A program made the translations under genes and the position numbers. Below the pieces are notes generated by a model. That model was not told where the DNA came from. It did no database searches and worked only from the letters and a program-made list of their open reading frames with translations. Positions 18,901-26,715 of a stretch of DNA of 64,000 nt are shown here, piece after piece; position 1 is the stretch's first letter; each line of letters opens with the position of its first letter. Origin of the DNA: Runella sp. MFBS21 (GTDB lineage Bacteria > Bacteroidota > Bacteroidia > Cytophagales > Spirosomataceae); the NCBI RefSeq assembly GCF_029433105.1, contig NZ_JARNTW010000004.1, forward strand, positions 144,880 to 208,879, read 5' to 3'.

Positions 18901-19062
18901 GTTGGTCCCCCTGGTTGTTCCTTTAATAACGATGTTTACTCCGGGTAATGGAGAACCGTCATCAGCGGTGACTTTCCCTGTTAGGGTTTTGTCTTGGGCA
19001 TGTACAAACGTACTAACAGCCCCTCCCAAAAGGAGGAGAAAAAACAATAAAATTTTTCTCAT
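15907..19062 (-). CDS. SusC/RagA-family TonB-linked outer membrane transporter
   Basis: A 1051-residue protein. Signal peptide to about residue 22 (FVHAQ), then a carboxypeptidase-regulatory-like domain (LTGKVTADDGSPLPGVNIVIKGTTRGTNTDAEGNF), then the plug domain with IRIRGFGSISSSNSPLYVVDGIPY and VLKDAASTALYGARAANGVVMI, then a 22-strand barrel ending in VMGISLSI. It imports a polymer-derived ligand across the outer membrane with TonB energy, partnered by the SusD-like lipoprotein directly downstream. No N-terminal STN signalling domain is present, in keeping with the lack of a neighbouring sigma/anti-sigma pair. Confidence 0.96.
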   Translation of the reverse strand: MRKILLFFLLLLGGAVSTFVHAQDKTLTGKVTADDGSPLPGVNIVIKGTTRGTNTDAEGNFRISAPANSRLLISYVGFVAQEFVVGNQTTLNVSLVPDAANLEEVVITTFGTAKKASFTGSAAKIDASSLAPRPVTNLGQALAGATSGVQTTAGSGQPGSAPEIRIRGFGSISSSNSPLYVVDGIPYSADIANISTSDIESITVLKDAASTALYGARAANGVVMITTKKGQKGASSINIKYTKGLNTRALPEYDRVGPADYYVLMWEANRNNFAYRATSPVPMATANANATSGLGAIVGYNVYNVPFNQLVNTDGVFNSSATMLYSPDDLNWEKPIMRQGNRDELNLNFSGSNNNTDYFVSLSYLNDRGFLIRSDLERYTARLNVNSQMKPWFRTGANITATISNSNQSDAPANGGTSFVNPFFFSRGIAPIYPIYAYDPANPSSFLMLENGNRRWDYGNLSALGLPNRPQYGGRHIISETLLNQNYFRRNVFGGRGFAEISFLKNFKFTANVGADITNRNNVTFGNPEIGDGAPAGRATHEFEYLASYNISQLLNYTKTFGSHGIEALVGHESYNQMSNNLEGSRSQQILDGNYELVNFTTTTNLTSQLNRRRVEGYFSRINYDYDQKYFLSLSARRDGSSKFYKDVRWGTFYSVSGAWRIAQESFLKSIPQISALKLRGSYGQTGNDGDISNYAWQPLYELGRNNATEAGILQSSLGNTALEWESSNAFDIALEFGLFKNRVTGTVEYFDRQSSNLIFDVPLPLSTGITTVTRNIGTMYNRGIEVELGFEPVRTKDFTWRLDLNATSYKNKITKMPDENKELIDGTRKLKEGSSIYEFWLREFMGVSSTTGEALYRAASYVPANSTITEKGDTVTTNVNNARFHYNGSAIPKLTGGFTNSFSYKGITLSALVVYQIGGKIYDGAYASLMGAGYHNAKHVDILKRWQKPGDITDVPRMDAGRTTDFDAASDRWLIDGSYINIRSVTLSYTLPKLIAQKLYLGNAQVFVSGENFFIKSKRSGMNVQQNFAGTTGNVYSSAKSLVMGISLSI

Positions 19063-19297
19063 AGTAATTTAGTTTTTGATAAAGTGCAAGTGCTTTGTAC
19101 TATTTGGTGTGAAAAAGCACGGTGCAATTTTAGTTAATAAAATTGTATATTGACATATTTTTAGATTTATTTTTTTGTGTTTTTGTATGTATATATGCCT
19201 TTTTAGTTAAAATCTTGTTTTTAAAAATTTGAATTATATAATTTTATATTGTAATTATATAATTTTTTGAAAAATTAAAGTTTAATTATCTGATAGA
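19063..19297 (-). promoter_or_regulatory. susC-like gene upstream region with tandem palindromic repeats
   Basis: This very AT-rich stretch precedes the susC-like start. The 14-mer AATTATATAATTTT occurs twice (19232-19245 and 19253-19266), 21 nt apart, about two helical turns; its core AATTATATAATT is self-complementary. No full TTG/TAnnTTTG promoter could be placed. The repeats lie 170-205 nt upstream of the start codon. Confidence 0.45.
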
Positions 19298-19370
19298 TAA
19301 AAAATACCTCCCTTTTCAAAATCAGGCAGATTTTGAACCGTAAAATAAATTTCTAAAAATAAAGAGAGGT
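19298..19370 (-). terminator. Terminator of the fahA/hmgA group
   Basis: Read on the minus strand, arms at 19361-19370 and 19306-19315 (one mismatch in 10) enclose a perfect inner hairpin (TTCAAAATC at 19315-19323 with GATTTTGAA at 19329-19337). The outer stem is followed by TATTTTTT. Confidence 0.55.
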
Positions 19371-19396
19371 GAATTTTTAGGGAAAATAAAAGAGAT

Positions 19397-20248
19397 TTAC
19401 TCCCTAGCGGATAGTATTGCTAACCAAGCTTCATGCACTTTCCCTTCTGAGAGAAACTGTTTAGCAAGTTGCAATAAATCACTTTTGTGATGAAGACTTC
19501 TAAACTCTTGGATTTCGCTTGTCAAAGGCAGTTGTTCGATATTTCCAAGACGACCTAGATCATTGCCCGTAAATAAAGGATTAGATTTAATAAAATCAGG
19601 AATCGTATCTACACCAATTCCCTTTTGGGTGCTAGGTTTTGGCACTTCAAAGATGGCTTCGCCCGAAGCTCTTGCATACCAATTCCCTCCCATTCGGGCT
19701 ACCCAATCGGTTTTTTGTTGGTCAATCTTTCCATTTTCATCAAGTATATCTTCCGAAAAATGAGCTAGTACGACTTCACATATAATGAGGTTAGCGGCGC
19801 CACCCTCTTCTCCCAAAGCAATGATTTGCTTTACTTTGCACTCAAATACCGCTTTTGATTCACCTACGCGGGGTGGTTTTACTTTCTGCGAGGGAATTTC
19901 TGTAAAACCTGCTTTGATAAATTCGTTGGTACCTTTGGGGTATTCGCAACTTGCAAGCGACATCTGCTCTACCATTGCATAATCCACCATATTGATGACT
20001 ACTTCGTCTACTTCCTGTACATTTTCAAGCGTATGTTTATTGGTGGCATCTCTTACTCGTCGATTGGGCGAAAAAATCAGCGTTGGAGGTTTTGTACCAA
20101 ACAAATTGAAAAAACTAAAGGGGCTGAGATTGACATTGCCTTCTTTGTCAATAGTACTGGCGAAAGCAATAGGGCGAGGGGCAATGGCACCTTGTAGATA
20201 ATGGTGAAGTATAGGAACCGAAACAGCCTGAGGGTCGATAGTAAGCAT
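19397..20248 (-). CDS. Flavin reductase-like FMN-binding split-barrel protein
   Basis: A 283-residue cytosolic protein with the flavin reductase-like split barrel: AIAPRPIAFASTIDKEGNVNLSPFSFFNLFGTKPPTLIF at about residues 20-60 is the FMN-binding block, followed by INMVDYAMVEQMSLASCEYPKGTNEF. About 80 residues beyond the usual domain form a C-terminal extension. Family members reduce flavin for monooxygenases or bind FMN. It is 33 nt downstream of fahA, so it is probably the last gene of the tyrosine-catabolic operon, though its part in that pathway is not established. Confidence 0.82.
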   Translation of the reverse strand: MLTIDPQAVSVPILHHYLQGAIAPRPIAFASTIDKEGNVNLSPFSFFNLFGTKPPTLIFSPNRRVRDATNKHTLENVQEVDEVVINMVDYAMVEQMSLASCEYPKGTNEFIKAGFTEIPSQKVKPPRVGESKAVFECKVKQIIALGEEGGAANLIICEVVLAHFSEDILDENGKIDQQKTDWVARMGGNWYARASGEAIFEVPKPSTQKGIGVDTIPDFIKSNPLFTGNDLGRLGNIEQLPLTSEIQEFRSLHHKSDLLQLAKQFLSEGKVHEAWLAILSARE

Positions 20249-20281
20249 GAGTTGACAGATTTTCCTTGATGAAGACTTAGA

Positions 20282-21520
20282 TTATTTGGGAGGCAAGATA
20301 GTGGTTTTTACTTCGCCAAATCCTACTTTGATGTCTCCTTTTTGCGCAAAACCTCGCATAATAATAGTGTCATAGTCTTCTACAAACTTACGCGTAGAGC
20401 CGTCGGGTAAGGCAATGGGGTTTTTGCCTCCCCAAGTCAGTTCCAACAACGACCCAAAACTATCAGGTGTAGACCCTGAGATAGTTCCTGAAGCTAGTAC
20501 ATCGCCTGTATTGAGATTACAACCATTGATAGTATGATGCGCAATCTGCTGTGATACTGTCCAATACATATTTTTGAAACTCGAACGACACAAAAGGGTT
20601 TCTGAAAGCGGATTTTGATTGGGTTGAAGATAAACTTCTAGCGTAATATCAAAATTAGTGAGATTGCTGCCTCTTAAATAAGGTAGCACTTGAGGGGATT
20701 GGGGAGAAGCCTGAATCCGAAAAGGAGAAAGAGCTTCTATCGTAACTACCCACGGAGATAGAGACGAAAAAAAGTTTTTAGACAAAAAAGGACCTAAAGG
20801 AACGTACTCCCATTTCTGAATATCACGGGCCGACCAGTCATTAAACAACACAAATCCAAACACGTGATTTTCGGCGTCATCTACCGAAATAGGCGTGCCA
20901 ATCTCATTGCCATTGGCTATAATGGTAGCCATTTCAAGTTCAAAATCTAGGCGTTTGGTAGGGCCAAAGATAGGAGGTTGAGTGTCGTCGGGGCGTGTTT
21001 GGCCGTGTGGACGGTGAAAATTGGTACCAGATACAAAAATCGAAGAAGCTCTACCATGATAAGCTACAGGCAAGTGCTTCCAGTTGGGTAAGAGCGAATT
21101 TTGTGGGTCGCGAAACATCGCCCCTACATTGAAAGCATGCTGCTCGCTCGAATAAAAATCGGTATAATCTCCTATTTTGACCGGTAGATGCATGGATACT
21201 TCTCGCTGAGCTACTAAAAAATCTACGGCATGTGTTTTAAAAGGGCTGCATGGATCTTCAAAAATCTGCTGTAACACTTGTCTTACTGCCACACGAATAT
21301 ATTTTCCGGTAGCCATGAAAGCGTTAAGAAAATCTTGTTGAAAAACAGTTTTATCAAACTCAAGCGCATTAAAAGCTCCTAATTCCGCTAATTTAGGCAT
21401 ATCTATGACCCATTCGCCAAGGGCTACGCCTACTCGTTTGGGAGTATTAGCGGTAGAAAAGATGCCAAAAGGTAAATTGTGAATTGAAAAATCCGTGTTT
21501 TTGTCTATCGAAAGCCACAT
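20282..21520 (-). CDS. fahA: Fumarylacetoacetase
   Basis: A 412-residue enzyme of the final step of tyrosine breakdown, cleaving fumarylacetoacetate to fumarate and acetoacetate. The diagnostic stretch DFYSSEQHAFNVGAMFRDP contains the metal aspartate and catalytic histidine, followed by LLPNWKHLPVAYHGRASSI and GPTKRLDFELEMA with metal-binding glutamates, and FNDWSARDIQKWEYVPLGPFLSKNF. The full length fits the eukaryote-like FAH group. It stands between hmgA (52 nt upstream) and the flavin reductase-like gene on the minus strand. Confidence 0.96.
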   Translation of the reverse strand: MWLSIDKNTDFSIHNLPFGIFSTANTPKRVGVALGEWVIDMPKLAELGAFNALEFDKTVFQQDFLNAFMATGKYIRVAVRQVLQQIFEDPCSPFKTHAVDFLVAQREVSMHLPVKIGDYTDFYSSEQHAFNVGAMFRDPQNSLLPNWKHLPVAYHGRASSIFVSGTNFHRPHGQTRPDDTQPPIFGPTKRLDFELEMATIIANGNEIGTPISVDDAENHVFGFVLFNDWSARDIQKWEYVPLGPFLSKNFFSSLSPWVVTIEALSPFRIQASPQSPQVLPYLRGSNLTNFDITLEVYLQPNQNPLSETLLCRSSFKNMYWTVSQQIAHHTINGCNLNTGDVLASGTISGSTPDSFGSLLELTWGGKNPIALPDGSTRKFVEDYDTIIMRGFAQKGDIKVGFGEVKTTILPPK

Positions 21521-21572
21521 TTGAATTCAGGATTGGTGATATAAAGAAAAAATAGAGCCGTTATGAAAAGTT

Positions 21573-22730
21573 TCATTCCAGCCAACTTTGATAGTATTTG
21601 CCATCGTCAATCAACATTGCTTCTTGGGTAAGCATAAGGGGTCTAAAAGTATCAATCATGACAGCAAGCTCGATAGTTTCCTTTTTGCCGATACTACGCT
21701 CATAGGCTCCCGGAGCAGGGCCATGAGGAATACCCCCAGGATGAAGTGTAATATGCCCTTGCTCGATATTGTTGCGGCTCATAAAGTCTCCGTCTACATA
21801 ATAAATCATCTCGTCGGAGTCGATATTGGAGTGATTGTAGGGCGCAGGGATGGCCTGCGGATGGTAATCATACAGTCTAGGACAAAACGAACATACTACA
21901 AAAGCACTGGTTTCGAAGGTTTGGTGTACGGGTGGGGGCTGATGAATACGTCCAGTGATAGGCTCAAAATTGTGAATCGAAAATCCATAAGGGAAATTGT
22001 ATCCATCCCATCCTACTACATCAAAAGGGTGCGTTGGATAGAGCAGACTGTATATTTTTCCTTGTTTTTTGATTTTGATTTCAAAATCTCCCTTTGTGTC
22101 GTGCGTTTCTAAAACTTCGGGGAGTTTGTAGTCGCGTTCGCAAAAAGGAGAATGCTCAAGCAACTGCCCAAACCAATTGCGGTAGCGTTTGGGAGTATAA
22201 ATAGGATGAAACGATTCGGCGATAAGTAGACGATTGTCTTCACTATCGAATTCGATTTGATAAATCATACCTCTCGGAATGACAAGATAATCTCCGTATT
22301 CAAAGCGGATATTGCCTAATTGCGTTCGCAATTGACCATTTCCTCGGTGAATAAACAATAACTCGTCGGCGTCAGCATTTTTATAGAAATAAGAAGAAAG
22401 AGAGTGCTGAGGTGCCGCTAGTGAAATATGAATGTCGCTGTTGACGAGTAAGCGAGTACGACTTTCTAGATAATCTTCTTTGGGAGGTACTTCAAAGCCT
22501 TTCAACAAACGCGCTTTGATTCCTTTTTCTACCGCGATTTTGGGCGAAACATCTGTTTCTGACAAAACCTCTTTGACCATCGTAGGCCGGTGTATATGAT
22601 ACATCAATGACGACATACCGTCAAAACCAATGGTACCAAACAGCTGTTCGTAATAAAGACCGCCTGAGGGTTTCTCAAATTGAGTGTGCCTTTTAGGAGG
22701 TATTTTTCCGAGTTTATGATAAATAGGCAT
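21573..22730 (-). CDS. hmgA: Homogentisate 1,2-dioxygenase
   Basis: A 385-residue non-heme iron dioxygenase that opens the ring of homogentisate to maleylacetoacetate. It has the cupin block HRGNGQLRTQLGNIRFEYGDYLVIPRGMIYQIEF, then HNFEPITGRIHQPPPVHQTFE and the C-terminal HPGGIPHGPAPGAYE, which hold the iron histidines and glutamate. The open frame extends 63 nt further, but the ATG at 22730 gives the expected N-terminus MPIYHKLGKIPPKRHTQF and lies 34 nt after the promoter's -7 element. It heads the fahA operon. Hpd and a maleylacetoacetate isomerase are not in the window. Confidence 0.95.
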   Translation of the reverse strand: MPIYHKLGKIPPKRHTQFEKPSGGLYYEQLFGTIGFDGMSSLMYHIHRPTMVKEVLSETDVSPKIAVEKGIKARLLKGFEVPPKEDYLESRTRLLVNSDIHISLAAPQHSLSSYFYKNADADELLFIHRGNGQLRTQLGNIRFEYGDYLVIPRGMIYQIEFDSEDNRLLIAESFHPIYTPKRYRNWFGQLLEHSPFCERDYKLPEVLETHDTKGDFEIKIKKQGKIYSLLYPTHPFDVVGWDGYNFPYGFSIHNFEPITGRIHQPPPVHQTFETSAFVVCSFCPRLYDYHPQAIPAPYNHSNIDSDEMIYYVDGDFMSRNNIEQGHITLHPGGIPHGPAPGAYERSIGKKETIELAVMIDTFRPLMLTQEAMLIDDGKYYQSWLE

Positions 22731-22763
22731 ATCTGTTTCGGTTAGGATACAATAATATATATG

Positions 22764-22793
22764 CAAAGTTATACAAATAAAATGCTTTGGCAA
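22764..22793 (-). promoter_or_regulatory. hmgA promoter
   Basis: On the minus strand the order is TTG (22791-22793), a 19-nt spacer, then TAACTTTG (22764-22771), a full match to TTG-N19-TAnnTTTG. It lies 34 nt upstream of the hmgA ATG. Confidence 0.75.
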
Positions 22794-22812
22794 TATTTGT
22801 TATAACAAATAT
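22793..22812. promoter_or_regulatory. 20-bp perfect palindrome just upstream of the hmgA promoter
   Basis: ATATTTGTTATAACAAATAT reads the same on both strands and abuts the -33 element of the hmgA promoter. It has the size and symmetry of a dimeric regulator's operator; the position suits an activator or an upstream-binding repressor. Confidence 0.65.
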
Positions 22813-22853
22813 ATGAACCTAATACCTTTATCCTTGAAAAAGAGATATAGCTT

Positions 22854-23188
22854 TTAGGGATTTAAAAATGCCCCATCAATCACAAAGAGAGCGGCACCTA
22901 TGTCAGAATATACTTTGTGGGAAGGCTCCCCATCCGACACTTGAAACGACATTCCTTGCTGGATAACATGACGTGAGCCATCCGAAAGCTCAATGAGAAG
23001 TTGTCCTTCAATACAATAAGCGATATGTCCTTTTGCACACCAATGATCGGCTTCGTAGGAGGCTGAATATTGAATATAGCGGACCTTACAAAGTGGGTAA
23101 TCTTTGGTGCGAACATACGCCATACCGCTTTCACCTTTATGTTCTGTCGCAGTAATTGTTGCCAAGATGTAATTTCGAAGGGTATCAT
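22854..23188 (-). pseudogene. DHCW-type cupin protein, frameshifted
   Basis: The ATG at 23188 overlaps the upstream cupin stop as ATGA and encodes MIPFEITSWQQL, then runs out of frame. The remaining 100 residues (TEHKGESGMAYVRTK, then EADHWCAKGHIAYCIEGQLLIEL, ending AALFVIDGAFLNP) lie in another frame open from a TTG at 23165 to the stop at 22854. From memory of the small DHCW-motif cupin family, members begin with a hydrophobic PF-x-x-x-x-W segment followed by P-x-TEHKGE. Restoring one C (one G on the plus strand, near 23150-23153) gives SWQQLPATEHKGE. So the gene appears broken by a one-base deletion, or the base is a sequencing error. The metal histidine block is intact. Confidence 0.75.
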
Positions 23189-23523
23189 AGTATGGTGCGG
23201 TCGCCGTGAGATTTAGGCTCTGAAATGACTAAAAAATGCAAATCTTCCGTATGATTATTTTGAATTTGGTGAGCCACTTGTTTGGGTACATGAATACTTT
23301 CAGACGGAAGAAGCGTGTAAGTTTCATCTCCTAATATAAAAGTAGCTTTTCCTGCCAAAATATAAAACAATTGTTGGCAATGATGATGAAAATGACGCTG
23401 CTCAGCAGTAGTGGGAGGCATTCGTTCTTGAATTATACTGAGGCTATCGGATTTGAGTAAGTGCCATCCGTCGCAACCAGACCCCCATGTATAATGTTCG
23501 GCATTTTGAATAGAGATAGGCAT
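23185..23523 (-). CDS. Small single-domain cupin protein
   Basis: A 112-residue cytosolic cupin. The first cupin motif is QRHFHHHCQQLFYILAGKATFILGDE (metal histidines), the second is LPSESIHVPKQVAHQIQNN. Such proteins bind a metal and small ligands; no specific reaction can be assigned. The frame is open from 23565, but the first 40 nt of that would fall inside the RND operon terminator, and ATG 23523 gives a normal N-terminus. The downstream frameshifted cupin starts within its stop codon, so the two are translationally coupled. Confidence 0.75.
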   Translation of the reverse strand: MPISIQNAEHYTWGSGCDGWHLLKSDSLSIIQERMPPTTAEQRHFHHHCQQLFYILAGKATFILGDETYTLLPSESIHVPKQVAHQIQNNHTEDLHFLVISEPKSHGDRTIL

Positions 23524-23539
23524 ACTGTTAAATTTTTTC

Positions 23540-23585
23540 AAAAATAACAAAATAGCCTCGTCCATTTTCCAATGAACAAGGCTAT
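23540..23585 (-). terminator. Terminator of the RND efflux operon
   Basis: Read on the minus strand, arms at 23571-23585 and 23552-23566 form a 15-bp stem (two G-U) around GGAA, followed by TTTTGTTATTTTTG. It lies 20 nt after the pump stop codon. Confidence 0.8.
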
Positions 23586-23604
23586 CTAGAAAACGACAAG
23601 GAAG

Positions 23605-26600
23605 TTAGGTGTTTTTTACCTCTACTTTGGGGGGAATCAGTCGATACAAGACCGGTGTCACAATCCTTGATAATAAAGTAGAACTAATGAGACCCCCTAT
23701 AAGCACCCACGCCAGAGGTGAATAAAGGGGATTGGCTTCGATAGCCAGTGGAATAAGTCCTCCTATAGCGGTAAGAGAGGTAAGTACAATAGGAACAAAA
23801 CGTATTTCGCCCGCTTCTTGAATCGCTTCTAAGAGTGGAAGACCTTCTTCGCGGAGCTGATTAGTAAAATCAACCAACAAAATGGAGTTTTTGACTTCAA
23901 TCCCAATCAAGGCTATCAACCCAATAACCGCGATGAAAGAAAGAGGATAGCCCACAATCCAAAGCATCGTAAATGCTCCAATGATGCCCAGAGGAATGAC
24001 TGACAGCACAATTAAGGAACTTTTGAAAGTCCCAAACTCTAGAATCAGAACGCCAATGAAACCAAAAGCAGTAATAAGAATGATTGTGCCTAATCCGCCA
24101 AATGATTTCTCGCGGGCTTCTAATTCACCAGCGGCTTTGTAAGTAAAATCTTGAGGGAATTGATACTTTTCAAGCTTATTGATTACTTCTTTATAAACAT
24201 TATCAACCAAATAGCCATTTTTTACAAAAGCCGAAATAGTCACAAATCTGTCACGGTCATAGTGGCGTATTTGATTGGTAGAGACTTCAAACTCAATGTC
24301 GGCTACTTGACGAAGCGGTATAGATGCACCTGTCAGGGTATTGACATATAGATTTTTTAGAATGTCAGAATTCGTGGTTTTGCCTTTGGGGAGAGTCACA
24401 TTGATATTGTAGTCATCGCCCTTGGAGTCTTTGTAGCTACCAATATTCAAGCCTGCAATGGCAAGTCTCACCGTTCGGTTGATATCCGCTATCGATACGC
24501 CGAGCATTCCCGCTTTTTCTTTGTTTATTTTTACCCGTAAATCTGTCCGTCGAGTAGTAAGCGGATTTTTGACATAAATAGTCCCGGGAGTAGCTTTCAA
24601 GATTTTTTCTACATCGGCAGCTACATTTCTTAGTTTGTCTAGGTCTTCGCCCATTACTCTGATAGCGATAGGAGCTTCTGTATTAGGCCCCTGCTCAAAA
24701 TCTACTACTTCGACATTGGCATTAGGAATGTAGCGTAGGCGTTCGCGTAGGCGCTCAATGACTTTCTCTTTTTCAGGGGGATGGATTTCGTCTTGAAGTT
24801 GGACAAAAACTTCTGCATAATTGCTTGACTCTGACCGTTCAATCACATTGTAATACATCCGAGGTACACCTCTTCCAGTACTACTAGTGAAAAACTTCAC
24901 TTCGGGTACCGTTTTAAGTTCATTTTCAATGAGGCGAGTAGAACGGTTGGTTTCATCAAGTGTACTTCCTTCGGGAGTCTCCAGCGTGACCCTAAACATA
25001 GGCTTTTCTGATTTTGGGAATAACCCAAATCCAATGATTTTGGGGATAGTAAGTGAAGCCCCAAAAAGCAAACCTGCAACCAGCAGGGTAGGAAAGGGAT
25101 GTCGTAAAGCCCAATTCAACAGTCGGCTATAAGAGCCAGAAATGAGTTTTTTCAGCGCTCTTAAGAATAGATTCCCTTCGGGATTGTGGTTGTTTTCCAA
25201 CAATCGGCTGCTCAAAAAAGGAACAATAGTGAGTGAAACCAACATAGATGCCAAAATGGTGGTCACTACGGCAGTGGGAAGGCTTCTGATAAAGTCGCCC
25301 GAGGCTTCTGGCAAAAATATCAAGGGCAAAAAAGCCAAGATAAGTGTGACAGTACACCCAATCACCGCCAAAGTGATTTGCTTTGTTGCCTTGACCGCCG
25401 CATCGCGTTTAGAATAGCCGTCGCGCATCCATCGTTCGATATTTTCGACCACCACAATCGAATCATCCACCAAAATACCCAATGCTACAATCAAACCTAC
25501 TACACTCAATTGGTTGATACTATAGCCTAGATAATGCACGGCTGTCAGCCCAATAGCAAGGGATAAGGGAATTGAAATCATAACTACCAACGCAGCTCTA
25601 AAGCCCAAAGGGAGCAATGTAAGTGCAACCAAAAGAATGGCGATACCAAAGTCTTTGGCAAAACGATCCAAACGACGATCTACACTGACCGATTGGTCAA
25701 AGTATTTTACCATTTTGATATGTTTGGGCATTCCCTTTTCAAATGTTGTTAATGTTGCGTTGAGTTTTTTTCCAGTTTCTGTAATATTTTTCCCAGCTTT
25801 TTGAGCTGCTACTACAAGTACTGCTCGACTGCCATTGAGACGCGTGTAGTTGGTTTCGTCTTCATAGTTGAAATCAACTTCTGCTACATCGCCTAAATAG
25901 ATGATTTTTTGACCATTGGTGGCTACTATAGTACTCCGAATCTGGTCGAGTGATTCGTAATCACCACTGGTTTTGACATTGAATCGGCGGGCACCTTCCT
26001 GTACACTGCCTGCGGGAATGTTGAGGTTTTCGGCTTGAAGTGCTCCCAATACGCGATTAAGGGCAATTCCTTCTTGTGCCATTTTCTCAACATTGAGAGA
26101 AATTCGGACGTTTTCTTTGGGAAAACCAAAATCTTTGACACTCCGTAAATCTTTATTTTTTTCTAAAACCTTACGAAGTTTTTCGGAATAGTCAGCTAGC
26201 TCTTTGTAAGAGGCCACTTCCGATACCAAAGCAACTTGTACAATATTTACCAAACCAGGGTCAAATTGGAAGTACCGTATGTCAAAAATATCATTAGGTA
26301 AAATCCCCCTCATGCTATTTACTTCACGGGCCACTTCCTGTTTTTTTTCATCATTGTCCACACCGTATTCGTATTCTAGCATAAAAACCGCTAGGCCATC
26401 ATCAATGGTGGTTCGGATATTGTTGACATCTTTGAGTTCATTGAGGCGCTTTTCGACAGGGTCAACTACCAGTTCTTCCATGTCTTTTGGGTCGGTGCCA
26501 GGATAAATCACCGTTATCACAAAAGTAGGCGCTTCAAAAATAGGGTCTTCTGAACGAGGCATATTGAAGAGCGAATTGAGACCCAGGGCCACAACGCCTA

Positions 26601-26655
26601 CAAACATGACGAGCATGAACTGCCAGTTTTTGACGGAAAATTCTGAAAGATTCAT
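23605..26655 (-). CDS. RND-family efflux pump, inner membrane permease (AcrB-like, HAE1 type)
   Basis: A 1016-residue, 12-helix proton-driven exporter. Start NLSEFSVKNWQFMLVMFVGVVALG is transmembrane helix 1; two large periplasmic loops follow helices 1 and 7. The helix-4 motif LIVALGILVDDSIVVVENIERW carries the paired aspartates of the proton relay, and the second half has LIALIGIEVKNSILLVDF. The absence of a heavy-metal-type motif and the GILVDDSIVVVENI block favour the hydrophobe/amphiphile group. It is the third gene of tolC-adaptor-pump on the minus strand, 60 nt after the adaptor, and ends at a strong terminator. The substrate is unknown. Confidence 0.95.
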   Translation of the reverse strand: MNLSEFSVKNWQFMLVMFVGVVALGLNSLFNMPRSEDPIFEAPTFVITVIYPGTDPKDMEELVVDPVEKRLNELKDVNNIRTTIDDGLAVFMLEYEYGVDNDEKKQEVAREVNSMRGILPNDIFDIRYFQFDPGLVNIVQVALVSEVASYKELADYSEKLRKVLEKNKDLRSVKDFGFPKENVRISLNVEKMAQEGIALNRVLGALQAENLNIPAGSVQEGARRFNVKTSGDYESLDQIRSTIVATNGQKIIYLGDVAEVDFNYEDETNYTRLNGSRAVLVVAAQKAGKNITETGKKLNATLTTFEKGMPKHIKMVKYFDQSVSVDRRLDRFAKDFGIAILLVALTLLPLGFRAALVVMISIPLSLAIGLTAVHYLGYSINQLSVVGLIVALGILVDDSIVVVENIERWMRDGYSKRDAAVKATKQITLAVIGCTVTLILAFLPLIFLPEASGDFIRSLPTAVVTTILASMLVSLTIVPFLSSRLLENNHNPEGNLFLRALKKLISGSYSRLLNWALRHPFPTLLVAGLLFGASLTIPKIIGFGLFPKSEKPMFRVTLETPEGSTLDETNRSTRLIENELKTVPEVKFFTSSTGRGVPRMYYNVIERSESSNYAEVFVQLQDEIHPPEKEKVIERLRERLRYIPNANVEVVDFEQGPNTEAPIAIRVMGEDLDKLRNVAADVEKILKATPGTIYVKNPLTTRRTDLRVKINKEKAGMLGVSIADINRTVRLAIAGLNIGSYKDSKGDDYNINVTLPKGKTTNSDILKNLYVNTLTGASIPLRQVADIEFEVSTNQIRHYDRDRFVTISAFVKNGYLVDNVYKEVINKLEKYQFPQDFTYKAAGELEAREKSFGGLGTIILITAFGFIGVLILEFGTFKSSLIVLSVIPLGIIGAFTMLWIVGYPLSFIAVIGLIALIGIEVKNSILLVDFTNQLREEGLPLLEAIQEAGEIRFVPIVLTSLTAIGGLIPLAIEANPLYSPLAWVLIGGLISSTLLSRIVTPVLYRLIPPKVEVKNT

Positions 26656-26715
26656 CGGAAAAATGTTTTCTATGACATACCTATCGCAGAAGGATAGATA
26701 TTGGATTCATGGTTG

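Noticed and set aside
22793..22812. Terminator reading of the hmgA upstream palindrome
   Set aside because: It has no loop, no T-tract and sits directly on a promoter, so an operator is the better reading.
23524..23565. Longer start for the small cupin
   Set aside because: It would begin inside the efflux-operon terminator; ATG 23523 fits the family.
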